Below are positions 5,487-12,922 of a stretch of DNA of 13,416 bases, piece by piece (position 1 is the first letter of the stretch; the number at the start of each line of letters is the position of its first letter). A program made the translations under genes and the position numbers. Location: the NCBI GenBank assembly GCA_947384645.1, contig CANDHX010000015.1, positions 1-13,416 on the forward strand, given 5' to 3'. The stretch is from an uncultured Mycoplasmatota bacterium (GTDB taxonomy: Bacteria > Bacillota_I > Bacilli_A > RF39 > UBA660). Under the pieces are notes generated by a model. It searched no databases. It was not told where the DNA came from and was given only the letters and a program-made list of their open reading frames with translations.

Positions 5487-6127
5487 ATAAATGTTTAGAA
5501 GAAGGTTGGTCTGATAGTATTCTTGTATATCAAATAGATACTAATCTTTATGACAGACAAGTAACTGCAATAAAACATAATAACTTTGGATTAACATTAA
5601 AACAAAATAGTGATCTTGCAAACAATATGATGAAAGAACCTTACGTATTTGATTTAATTGAATTAACAGAAGATTACAAAGAAAAAGAATTAGAAAACAA
5701 AATGTTAGAAAGATTAAAAAACATTTTGCTTGAACTAGGTAATGGTTTTTCTTTTGTTGGAAATCAATACAAAATAACAATAGATAATCAAGATTTCTAT
5801 ATAGATTTATTATTCTATCACATTAAATTAAAATGCTATATTGCAGTGGAATTAAAAGTTGTAGAATTTAAACCAGAGTTCGCTAGCAAAATGGGATTTT
5901 ATCTTACGGCTTTAGATGAAGAGGTAAAAGATGAAAATGATAATCCTTCAATTGGAATAATACTATGCCAAAACAAAAGCAATAAAATCGTTGATTATAC
6001 TTTAAAATATATAAATAAGCCTGTTGGAGTTAGTGAGTATAAAATATTTGAACAATTAACCAAAGAAATTCAAAAAAATTCACCTTCTAATGAAGATATT
6101 AATATCCATTTAGATAATATAGAATAG
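5483..6127 (+). CDS. YhcG/DUF1016 family, C-terminal PDDEXK nuclease half (frameshifted gene)
   Basis: This is the 214-aa 3' half. It begins inside the family's conserved region (a GWS motif, then LVYQIDTNLYDRQ) and carries the PDDEXK nuclease core: Asp108 in FYIDLLFYH, then Glu123-x-Lys125 in AVELK, followed by the conserved FKPEFASKMGFYLTALDEEVK and NPSIGIILC. The two halves together are about 334 aa, close to the normal full length, so only one base appears to be missing. The fragment could be translated by itself through the ATGA overlap, joined by -1 slippage at AAA (5457-5459), or not made at all. DUF1016 proteins are linked to restriction-modification islands and mobile DNA processing. 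Codon choice is very A/T-rich and CG-poor compared with the neighbouring minus-strand genes. Confidence 0.8.
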   Translation: MNKCLEEGWSDSILVYQIDTNLYDRQVTAIKHNNFGLTLKQNSDLANNMMKEPYVFDLIELTEDYKEKELENKMLERLKNILLELGNGFSFVGNQYKITIDNQDFYIDLLFYHIKLKCYIAVELKVVEFKPEFASKMGFYLTALDEEVKDENDNPSIGIILCQNKSNKIVDYTLKYINKPVGVSEYKIFEQLTKEIQKNSPSNEDINIHLDNIE

Positions 6128-6187
6128 TAATGAAAAAGTTAATAACAGAATTATTTTCTGAATTTGAAAAGATAAATATAAATAAAT

Positions 6188-6267
6188 AACATTTAATAAA
6201 TGTTTTCTTAATCTTGAAAAATACAATTTATACATAAGAAATTTTAGATATTTCGTTTAATAAACGA
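6188..6267. repeat. Two related palindromes in the DUF1016-Fic interval
   Basis: AACATTT-AAT-AAATGTT (6188-6204) and TCGTTTA-A-TAAACGA (6253-6267) are perfect inverted repeats that share the core TTTAATAAA. The first is followed by TT and could be a weak terminator for the nuclease gene. The second is not followed by a U run. The interval from 6190 to about 6320 contains no convincing gene; it is A/T-rich and probably marks the junction between the nuclease gene and the Fic remnant. Confidence 0.35.
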
Positions 6268-6321
6268 CTAGATATGTCTGTCCAAAAGAAAGTCAAATAA
6301 AAGAAGAACTAATAACATCTT

Positions 6322-6597
6322 AAAACAAAAACTCAAATTTCCATTGAAATAATGTTGTCGGTTATGCGAAGGCAGATGTTTATCGATGGAAATAAAAGAA
6401 TTGCTATATTTGCTATCAAAATAATGATAGAAAACGGGTGTGGAATTATCACTATCGCTCAAGAAAATCAAGAAACCTTTTATGAGAAACTTATTAGATA
6501 TTATGAAACCGGAGATATGCTAGATTTAAAGCAGTGGATTTATGATTATTGTATAGATGGAATTGATTTAAACAATAAAACTCGAGAAGAAAGCTAA
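6322..6597 (+). pseudogene. C-terminal remnant of a Fic/Doc-family gene
   Basis: The open frame from 6322, with its first ATG at 6352, encodes a Fic motif and the helices after it: MRRQMFIDGNKRIAIFAIKI, then ENGCGIITI and the C-terminal YYETGDMLDLKQWIYDYCIDGI. Fic proteins transfer AMP or a phosphate-containing group to target proteins, using HxFx(D/E)GN(G/K)R. Here F-I-D-G-N-K-R is intact but the catalytic His position is Gln. The N-terminal part of the fold, normally 100 or more residues, is missing: an in-frame stop precedes 6316 and no ribosome site is seen at 6352. It is read as a truncated remnant. A Gln-containing Fic subgroup cannot be excluded. Its CG content is closer to the host genes than to the DUF1016 gene. 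Confidence 0.65.
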
Positions 6598-6622
6598 AAC
6601 ATAAATTTTATAGAATATGAAT

Positions 6623-6652
6623 AGAGCCATGATTAAGTGGCTCTCATTTTTT
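6623..6652 (+). terminator. Terminator after the Fic remnant (right copy of the 29-bp repeat)
   Basis: AGAGCCA (6623-6629) and TGGCTCT (6638-6644) form a perfect 7-bp stem with an 8-base loop, followed by CATTTTTT. The block 6623-6651 equals 4947-4975 except for one loop base. Confidence 0.7.
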
Positions 6653-6672
6653 AAATGATTTAAAGCCCACAT

Positions 6673-6705
6673 AAAAAAAGATTGAATCTAAAACAGACAT
6701 CAATC
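6673..6705 (-). terminator. Intrinsic terminator of the DUF421 gene, overlapping its stop codon
   Basis: On the minus strand GATTGA (6705-6700) pairs with TCAATC (6685-6680), with an inner TCT/AGA helix, followed by seven Us (6679-6673). The 5' arm includes the TGA stop codon at 6702-6700. Confidence 0.65.
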
Positions 6706-7401
6706 GTTATCTTCGAAAATTTTAAGTTTATCTTTTTGGTCGATAGTCACGAGTACTAAGTCATCGTAAGAACTAATTTTTTTCTTCTTTAATTCGTCTT
6801 TTAACCATTTCTCTTTTATATCTAGTTCTTCCAATTTTTCACGTTTAACTTTGCCTTCCATGACTAATTCATCACAAAAAGTTTGTTTTGTACCTTTCTT
6901 TAATTCCATTTTAAAATCGATTGGCGTACTAGTCTGATATTCTTCTTTAGGAAGAAAACTTATCTCGCCATTAGTTTCTAAAATTGCATAATTTAAAACG
7001 TCCAAATCGTAGTAACCTTTAAGCCTTGCTTGTTCTATAAACTTATAAATAGGTATCTTTGTTTTTCGCAAATTATCGATAATAAAATTTCCATTTTCCA
7101 TTAAAACGACAGCTCTACCATTTAATAATTCATTTGCTTCTTCGCTTTTAATTGAAAGATATGATAAAATGAAACCGACAAATCCGAATATTAAAATTGC
7201 AATAACTCCATTTATAAAGTGGTCTTCTAAACTTAAAATTATATCCGCTGCAATACTTCCAATGGTTATCCCGACTATGTAGTCATATACAGTAAGTTGA
7301 GAAATCTGTTTTTTTCCAAGCATCTTAGTCACTATAAATAAAGCTATTATCGATATGATTGAACGCATTGCTATCATTACGGCTTCATTATAATCAATCA
7401 T
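6700..7401 (-). CDS. DUF421 (YetF-like) membrane protein
   Basis: This 233-aa protein has three N-terminal membrane helices (about residues 7-28, 38-57 and 61-82) and then a cytosolic DUF421 domain. Diagnostic stretches are GKKQISQLTVYDYIVGITIG between helices 1 and 2, LNGRAVVLMENGNFI, and FIEQARLKGYYDLDVLNYAI. YetF-type proteins in Bacillus have been linked to spore germination or stress, but their molecular activity is not established. The ATG at 7401 is preferred to an upstream ATG at 7428 because AAAGGTGAT lies 7 bases before it. It follows the leuS terminator, so it is probably expressed from its own promoter in the 50 bases upstream, where I see only a weak CATAAT. The last 60 residues are very Lys/Glu-rich. 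Confidence 0.88.
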   Translation of the reverse strand: MIDYNEAVMIAMRSIISIIALFIVTKMLGKKQISQLTVYDYIVGITIGSIAADIILSLEDHFINGVIAILIFGFVGFILSYLSIKSEEANELLNGRAVVLMENGNFIIDNLRKTKIPIYKFIEQARLKGYYDLDVLNYAILETNGEISFLPKEEYQTSTPIDFKMELKKGTKQTFCDELVMEGKVKREKLEELDIKEKWLKDELKKKKISSYDDLVLVTIDQKDKLKIFEDND

Positions 7402-7444
7402 TAATATCACCTTTTTTATTATGTACACAAAATTTATTGAATAT

Positions 7445-7476
7445 GAAAAAAATTAGTAATCGCTTTATTACTAATT
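7445..7476 (-). terminator. Strong intrinsic terminator of the leuS operon
   Basis: AATTAGTAAT (minus strand, 7476-7467) and its perfect 10-bp complement (7460-7451) enclose a 6-base loop and run into U-rich 7452-7445. It lies 10 bases after the leuS stop codon. Confidence 0.85.
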
Positions 7477-7486
7477 CTTTTAAATA

Positions 7487-9895
7487 CTATTTTACGACGA
7501 TACTTACAATCTTATTTGGAATTATGATAGTTTTCACTATCTCTTTTCCCTCTATATATTTCTTTATATTTTCATTAGAAAATGCTTTTCCTTTGATTGT
7601 CTCTTTGTCTTCATCGGCAGTGACTTCGATACTTGCACGTAGTTTTCCATTTACTTGAACCCCTATTTCATAGCTATCTGTTATCATCTTATTCTCATCA
7701 TATTCTGGCCAAGGACTCTCTGTAAAAGGTGTTCCCAACTTACAAATTTCATTCACTTCTTCTGTAATATGTGGAGCAATCGGATTTAACAAATGTAGAA
7801 GCGTTCTATAATCCTTCCTAGTGATACAATCCATTTTATCGTAACTATTTAAAAGTATCATAAGAGCTGAAACAGCCGTATTATAATTCATCGTTTCTAT
7901 ATCGTTTGTGACTTTCTTTATAGTCTTGTGAATATCGCTTTCCAATTCTTTTGAATATTCTTCACTATCGTTCAATTTTGATTGTAAACGATATACTCTA
8001 TCCAAAAATTTCTTACATCCCTTTAGTCCATTCTCACTCCAAGATGCATCCTTAGAATAATCTCCTATGAACATCTCATAAGTTCTTAGAGCGTCGGCAC
8101 CATAGTTTTTAACCATGTCATCTGGATTGACAACATTCCCTCTACTCTTACTCATCTTCTCGTTATTCTCGCCCAAAATCATACCATGAGCTACACGTTT
8201 CTTAAATGGCTCACGAACTGGAACTATACCTCTATCGAATAAAACTTGATTCCAAAATCTTGCATAAAGTAAATGTCTTGTAGCATGTTCCATTCCTCCG
8301 TTATATAAATCGACTTGTCCCCAATACTTCATAGCATCCATATCGGCAATACCATTTTCACACTTTGAATCCATATAACGAATCCAATACCAACTAGAAC
8401 CAGCCCAGTTTGGCATCGTATCAGTTTCTCTTTTAGCCGGTCCACCACATTTAGGACAGGTTGTATTTACCCAATCTTCAACTGTCGATAAAGGACTTTC
8501 TCCATTATCCGTTGGCTCATAAGAAGGAACATCTGGTAAAATTACTGGAAGTTCATTTTCTGGTACTGGCTCCCAACCACATTTAGAACAATACACCATT
8601 GGTATAGGTTCTCCCCAGAAGCGTTGACGAGAGAATATCCAATCTTGAAGTCTATAGTTGATTTTCTTTCTACCGACTTTGTTTTTTTCTAAAAACTCTA
8701 TCATTTTATCGATAGCTTCTTCTTTGTTTAAACCGTCTAAAAATCCAGAATTTATATGAAGACCATCACCGATGTATACTCCTGTCTCTTCTTTGCTATC
8801 CTTATTAGCAATGACGTGGATTATAGGAATATTGTATTTTGTTGCAAAGGCATAATCTCGCTCATCGTGAGCTGGCACCATCATAATTGCACCTGTTCCA
8901 TAACTGGATAGTACATAATCGGATATCCAAATTTCGACTTCTTCGTTATTGACAGGATTAATAGCTAAAAGTCCTTCGATTTTTACACCAGTTTTATCCT
9001 TAGTCATATCAGTTCTTTCGATTTCACTTTTTTGTCGAGCTTCCTCTTGGTATTTCACTACCTCATCATAATTAGAAATTTTATCTTTATATTTTTCTAA
9101 ATACTCGTGCTCGGGAGATAACACCATGGCAGTGACTCCGAATAAAGTATCACATCTAGTTGTAAAAACTGTCAATAAATCATCGGTATCTTTTAATTTA
9201 AAATCTACTTCAGCACCGATACTTTTTCCTATCCAATTAATTTGGGCGGTCTTAATCTTATCTAAAAATTCTGTGTCTTTTAACCCTTCTATTAAACTAT
9301 CGGCATATGCACTCATCTTGAGCATCCACTGATTTTTGAGTTTCTTCGTTGTAGCATGTCCACATCGCTCACACACTCCTCCAGCAGCATCTTCATTCGA
9401 TAATCCAGTTTTACAATTAGGACACCAATTTATTTCTTTCTCGGCTTTGTAGGCTAAGCCTTCTTTATAAAATTCCAAAAATTGCCATTGAGTCCATTTA
9501 TAATACTCGGGATCAGTCGTGGCAAACTCACGTGACCAATCAAAAGATAATCCCAAAGACTTAATCTGGCTCTTAAAAGTCCCAATGCAGTCCTTTACCA
9601 TATTAGCAGGATACACCTTATTTTTAATCGCATATAGCTCGGCTGGTGATCCAAAAGCATCCCATCCCATCGGAAATAAGACATTGTATCCTTGAGCTCT
9701 TTTTAGTCTAGCCAAAGAATCTAGAGCTGTATAACTTCTAACGTGCCCGACGTGTAATCCAGACCCGCTCGGATATGGAAATTCGACTAATACGTAGTAC
9801 TTCTTCTTATCCCCTCCGTTAATCGCCTTAAAACTTTCTTTTTTATCCCATATATCTTGCCATTTTTTTTCTATCTCACTAAAATTATAATTCAT
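7487..9895 (-). CDS. leuS: Leucyl-tRNA synthetase (LeuRS, class Ia, bacterial type)
   Basis: This 802-aa enzyme charges tRNA-Leu with leucine in the cytosol. The catalytic Rossmann fold carries HVGH at 48-51 (the HIGH motif) and KMSKS at 580-584. A zinc ribbon has Cys158, Cys161, Cys175 and Cys178, and a second Cys pair group (YCSKCG, CPKCGG) lies in the later insertion. The CP1 editing domain shows TTRCDTLFG near 246-254 and GTGAIMMVPAHDERDYAFA near 334-352, whose Asp is the one that positions mischarged aminoacyl-tRNA. The anticodon-binding and C-terminal domains are complete. The length is typical for the family. The ATG at 9895 was chosen because AAAGGA sits 10 bases upstream; a TTG at 9904 would be too close. 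Its start overlaps the previous gene by 11 bases, and both are under the T-box. Confidence 0.98.
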   Translation of the reverse strand: MNYNFSEIEKKWQDIWDKKESFKAINGGDKKKYYVLVEFPYPSGSGLHVGHVRSYTALDSLARLKRAQGYNVLFPMGWDAFGSPAELYAIKNKVYPANMVKDCIGTFKSQIKSLGLSFDWSREFATTDPEYYKWTQWQFLEFYKEGLAYKAEKEINWCPNCKTGLSNEDAAGGVCERCGHATTKKLKNQWMLKMSAYADSLIEGLKDTEFLDKIKTAQINWIGKSIGAEVDFKLKDTDDLLTVFTTRCDTLFGVTAMVLSPEHEYLEKYKDKISNYDEVVKYQEEARQKSEIERTDMTKDKTGVKIEGLLAINPVNNEEVEIWISDYVLSSYGTGAIMMVPAHDERDYAFATKYNIPIIHVIANKDSKEETGVYIGDGLHINSGFLDGLNKEEAIDKMIEFLEKNKVGRKKINYRLQDWIFSRQRFWGEPIPMVYCSKCGWEPVPENELPVILPDVPSYEPTDNGESPLSTVEDWVNTTCPKCGGPAKRETDTMPNWAGSSWYWIRYMDSKCENGIADMDAMKYWGQVDLYNGGMEHATRHLLYARFWNQVLFDRGIVPVREPFKKRVAHGMILGENNEKMSKSRGNVVNPDDMVKNYGADALRTYEMFIGDYSKDASWSENGLKGCKKFLDRVYRLQSKLNDSEEYSKELESDIHKTIKKVTNDIETMNYNTAVSALMILLNSYDKMDCITRKDYRTLLHLLNPIAPHITEEVNEICKLGTPFTESPWPEYDENKMITDSYEIGVQVNGKLRASIEVTADEDKETIKGKAFSNENIKKYIEGKEIVKTIIIPNKIVSIVVK

Positions 9896-10256
9896 TTTTA
9901 CCAAATCCTTTCAAAATCAAAATTTTTCCCAATATCTCATACAAGGCGTAAATAAATATTATCATCATAAATAATCCCAAAATGAGCTCGAGTATTATAT
10001 TATCTGTTATCGTGATGACTATTATAAGAGTTAAAGATATGATTAAAGCATCTAAAAAACTTATAATAGCTGCAAAAGACTTTTTGTCTATACTATCTTC
10101 TTTTAAACGAAATTTAGAAATCAAATATCTGAGTTCTGACGAAATGCCATTTTTTGAAGAACGTTTCTTTTTTCTCAACTTACTTATCAAATATATCGTC
10201 AGTCGTCCTATAAAGGTGAAAATAAACGTAAATAAGAAAAGTACTAATTTTTCCAT
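9885..10256 (-). CDS. Small membrane protein of the leuS operon, unrecognised
   Basis: This 123-aa protein has about three hydrophobic helices: residues 3-24, then after a basic loop (KLRKKKRSSK) two adjacent helices at about 63-85 and 87-108. A short basic C-terminus overlaps the start of leuS. No family is recognised and there is no catalytic motif. The ATG at 10256 follows GGAGGG by 10 bases; an in-frame GTG at 10262 with closer spacing is possible. It is the first gene after the T-box terminator, so its synthesis should rise with LeuRS during leucine starvation. The 11-base overlap with leuS suggests translational coupling. Whether it has a role in leucine metabolism or merely shares the transcript is unknown. 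Confidence 0.75.
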   Translation of the reverse strand: MEKLVLFLFTFIFTFIGRLTIYLISKLRKKKRSSKNGISSELRYLISKFRLKEDSIDKKSFAAIISFLDALIISLTLIIVITITDNIILELILGLFMMIIFIYALYEILGKILILKGFGKNEL

Positions 10257-10275
10257 CGACACACCACCCTCCAAT

Positions 10276-10312
10276 AAAAAAGAGTAAGCTCATCCAAAGG
10301 ACGAATTTACTC
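10276..10312 (-). terminator. T-box regulated terminator
   Basis: GAGTAA (10312-10307) pairs with TTACTC (10287-10282). An inner helix TTCGTCC/GGATGAG (two G-U pairs) is closed by a TTT loop, and six Us follow at 10281-10276. It shares bases with the antiterminator T-box sequence, as expected for a transcription attenuator. Confidence 0.85.
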
Positions 10313-10475
10313 GTGGTACCACCTTAATTTTTTCTTTAATAGTCTATATGGTGACAATCCCTTTCTCAATCGGAAGACAAGTTCATAAGAAAATCAATCC
10401 AGGACCTCTCAGCAAATAGCCCATTCTCTTATTAGATTGTTTATCTTACTAATACTTCTTCGTCTCTTTGCGAAT
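10276..10475 (-). promoter_or_regulatory. T-box leader, leucine type, controlling the leuS operon
   Basis: The roughly 220-nt leader between the promoter and the first ATG has the main T-box features. Stem I has a lower helix GAAGA (10459-10455) with TCTTC (10377-10373). A specifier-loop GAA is followed by CTT (10381-10379), a leucine codon. The T-box sequence AAGGTGGTACCACG (10325-10312) has the TGG bulge that reads the tRNA acceptor end. A competing terminator is at 10312-10276. Uncharged tRNA-Leu would stabilise the antiterminator and allow transcription into the membrane protein gene and leuS. Confidence 0.9.
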
Positions 10476-10481
10476 AAAGTT

Positions 10482-10510
10482 ATTATATTAAAATTCGCTG
10501 ACATATTCAA
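10482..10510 (-). promoter_or_regulatory. Promoter of the T-box-leuS transcript
   Basis: TTGAAT (10510-10505), a 17-bp spacer and TATAAT (10487-10482). The -35 box lies within the last codons of the GH31 gene and the -10 box begins directly after its stop codon. The predicted start is near 10475. Confidence 0.65.
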
Positions 10511-12833
10511 GTAGTTTTAAAAACATTTTTATAAATATGTCGCCAAGTCCTTGTGCAGCGAGTTTTCTAATAGCAATACGTTTCTTCTTGACATCGTCCT
10601 CTGAAAATATAATCTCGTTTACCTTTTCTTTTAATCTCGTAGGTATTTTTAAATCGCTAATGATTCTATCGATATCTTCGTTTATTAGCCTTACAGCATC
10701 GATTTCGATGTCTCTACCTTTACAGTTGATACTCAATTGTTCAGCTGTACTGACAAGCGGTGTCTCGACGACGAAATCTTGGTCGTCCAAATAGGTTTTG
10801 ACGTTTAGTCTATTTGAACCCAAGAACACGATTACATCGTCCGCTAGTCTCGTATTTCTAAATCTTATCTTATAACTTCTATTAGGAGGTACTACTTCCT
10901 TTTTACCTTCTAGAGGTCTTATTATAACTGTAAAATTATTCGGAAGATAATTGTAATCAATTGAAGTTGTCATGAAATTACCTTCCTTATAGGCATTCGT
11001 TGAACCGTCATCTTCATAAAGTTTATAAGTGTTATTTTTACCGGGGAAGATATGGACTTCCATTTTAACTGGGTTTCCGACGTCGTTTCTATTGTTTTCA
11101 TCTAGTATAGCTAAAGGTATTATGCCACCTTGCTTGGCAAAAACTGGATAATCTTCATCTTGAAAGAAAGATATGTATCTCTTTCCACCTGGGAACTTCT
11201 TACCCGTTTTAAAATCGTACCACATGCCGTTTGGCAAAAATAATTTGACGACTGACCTATTCATGACAGCATCTTTTCGGTCTGTGATAGGTGCTATAAA
11301 GAGTTCTGTTCCAAAATAATATTCGTTTTTATAAGTAGGTTCATCGTATAATTCTGGATACCTATAATATAGTGGTTGTATCAAAGGTAGTCCCGTTTTA
11401 GAATATTTATACGATTCACTATAAAGATATGGAATTAGTTTATGTCTGACATTCGTATAATCTCTTACTATTTTGTGCGTTTTAACATCCCAATTCCAAG
11501 GTTCCCTTTTATAATAATGACCACTCTTAGAACTAAATCTGAATATTGGACTATAAGTTCCTAACTGAACAAATCTCGTATATAATTCGTTATCTTCTAT
11601 TCCATCTTTAAACCCACCTATTGGATGTGACCACCAAGAAACGCCCAAATTTGAACTCGTCGAATTGAATTCTGGTGTCATCTTTAAAGTTTTCCAATCG
11701 ACCAAAGTTTCCCCACTATTATAAACGGGGTATAAGTGAGACGCTACAAGACCATTTCGAGAAAGGATTAAACCTCTCTTGTTCGGTTGATTTTTTAAAT
11801 AGTTGTAAAAATAATAGTTCATCATGCGAAGAGCATATATATCTTTACCTCTATAATCTAAAGAATAAAAATCGACACCCATTTCTTCTAACGGCTTAAT
11901 AAAAGTATTAAAATAATTGCCCATAAATCCTTTATCATAAACGTTAAAAGGAACTTCCACCGCTTCACCATTGCTCGTTGCGGGAACTTTTTCTAGTTCT
12001 AGATTTAAAGCCACTCTAATCTTATCTTCGTGCAAATTTTTAATTAAGTTTGCCGGGTCGGATATTCTTTCTTTATTAAAAGTGACATCGTTATCGCTCC
12101 ACTTATTCAAAAGAAGAACGCTCATAGGAATTTCGTATTTCTTAAATTTAGAGACCAAAGAGTATATGGCATTTGCATCGTATGCTTCATCTCTATTCCA
12201 CCAAACACCTAGAGCAAATCTCGGAATTAATGGTGGATAGCCGGTAAGTTTATAATAATCTTTTAAACAAAAACCGAAGTCTTTTCTATACATAAATACG
12301 TATGTATCGATTCTCTCATCGCTTCTCTTTCCGACACTTCCGTCTTTATTAAAAATCAAACTCTTGGAGTCATCCAAAGACACGAAACCATCCGTACTAT
12401 ATAATCCCTTTTCTAACTTAGGAATAGATTTCATATCGTCTAAACTCGTACAAGTACTCTTAAAGTTTCTAGCTTCTGCTTGTGTAAAAAACCACACCTT
12501 ATCGGTTTCGGTAAGCTTGATTTTTAAATACTGGTCTGGAGAAAACCTAGTACCTGTGAAAGGCATTTCTTTATCGTATATCAGTTCAAAATATGAAGTT
12601 TTCAAGTTGAGTTTCTTCTCGTCTTCTTCGACCAAAACTCTAGGTACATCGAAATCTCTAAAACGGGCAAGTTCAGTAGGTCTATCTTCAAACACGCCGG
12701 ATTCGCTATACTCGAGTCTTACGAGTATCTCACTTAAAACTGTAATTCGATATTTAAGTCCTTTGTAAATAGCTTCGTTTTTACTGACAGCTTCATTATA
12801 ATTGAGTCCAAATCTTGCTTCAAATTCGTCCAT
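10488..12833 (-). CDS. Glycoside hydrolase family 31 protein (alpha-glucosidase/alpha-xylosidase type) with atypical catalytic motifs
   Basis: This 781-aa protein has GH31 architecture: an N-terminal beta domain (about 1-200), a TIM barrel (about 205-570), then C-terminal beta domains and an extra helical tail (about 720-781). Barrel landmarks are LGVWWNRDEAY, GVDFYSLDYRG with the likely nucleophile Asp326, YPVYNSGETLVDWKTL, GVSWWSHPIGGF, ELYTRFVQLGTYSPIFRF, REPWNW and RHKLIPYLYSESYKYSKTGLP. GH31 enzymes remove alpha-linked glucose or xylose with retention. The acid/base motif, normally SGD, is SGE here (Glu375), and HDIGG is HPIGG (Pro404). The enzyme may have altered specificity or low activity. 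There is no signal peptide, so it acts on imported sugars. In-frame ATGs at 12842 and 12839 are also possible; 12833 gives the best spacing to AGGG. Confidence 0.88.
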   Translation of the reverse strand: MDEFEARFGLNYNEAVSKNEAIYKGLKYRITVLSEILVRLEYSESGVFEDRPTELARFRDFDVPRVLVEEDEKKLNLKTSYFELIYDKEMPFTGTRFSPDQYLKIKLTETDKVWFFTQAEARNFKSTCTSLDDMKSIPKLEKGLYSTDGFVSLDDSKSLIFNKDGSVGKRSDERIDTYVFMYRKDFGFCLKDYYKLTGYPPLIPRFALGVWWNRDEAYDANAIYSLVSKFKKYEIPMSVLLLNKWSDNDVTFNKERISDPANLIKNLHEDKIRVALNLELEKVPATSNGEAVEVPFNVYDKGFMGNYFNTFIKPLEEMGVDFYSLDYRGKDIYALRMMNYYFYNYLKNQPNKRGLILSRNGLVASHLYPVYNSGETLVDWKTLKMTPEFNSTSSNLGVSWWSHPIGGFKDGIEDNELYTRFVQLGTYSPIFRFSSKSGHYYKREPWNWDVKTHKIVRDYTNVRHKLIPYLYSESYKYSKTGLPLIQPLYYRYPELYDEPTYKNEYYFGTELFIAPITDRKDAVMNRSVVKLFLPNGMWYDFKTGKKFPGGKRYISFFQDEDYPVFAKQGGIIPLAILDENNRNDVGNPVKMEVHIFPGKNNTYKLYEDDGSTNAYKEGNFMTTSIDYNYLPNNFTVIIRPLEGKKEVVPPNRSYKIRFRNTRLADDVIVFLGSNRLNVKTYLDDQDFVVETPLVSTAEQLSINCKGRDIEIDAVRLINEDIDRIISDLKIPTRLKEKVNEIIFSEDDVKKKRIAIRKLAAQGLGDIFIKMFLKLLEYVSEF

Positions 12834-12863
12834 ATCCATCATCCCTAGCTTTATTCTATAAGT

Positions 12864-12893
12864 ATTTTAACATATTGTTGGGCTATTCATCAA
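12864..12893 (-). promoter_or_regulatory. Probable promoter of the GH31 gene
   Basis: TTGATG (12893-12888), an 18-bp spacer and TAAAAT (12869-12864), with TG one base before the -10 box (extended -10). The predicted start near 12857 leaves a leader of about 24 bases. No catabolite-repression (cre-like) palindrome was recognised nearby. Confidence 0.5.
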
Positions 12894-12922
12894 GTGGTTA
12901 TTCGGGTTAAAAAATATTCGTA

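Noticed and set aside
5541..5780. 79-aa minus-strand ORF within the DUF1016 gene
   Set aside because: It is the shadow of the well-conserved nuclease frame, with a low-complexity hydrophobic translation and no ribosome site.
6130..6189. 19-codon ORF starting just after the DUF1016 stop (MKKLITELFSEFEKININK)
   Set aside because: It has no ribosome site, no recognisable family and lies in A/T-rich DNA. It resembles the beginning of a truncated gene, but the evidence is too thin to annotate.
4716..6700. Insertion sequence or transposase
   Set aside because: No transposase or integrase reading frame, no terminal inverted repeats at the repeat boundaries and no target duplication beyond the hairpin repeats were found.
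12843..12922. Terminator between the 143-aa gene and the GH31 gene
   Set aside because: The A/T-rich sequence contains short self-complementary bits but no stable stem followed by a U run.
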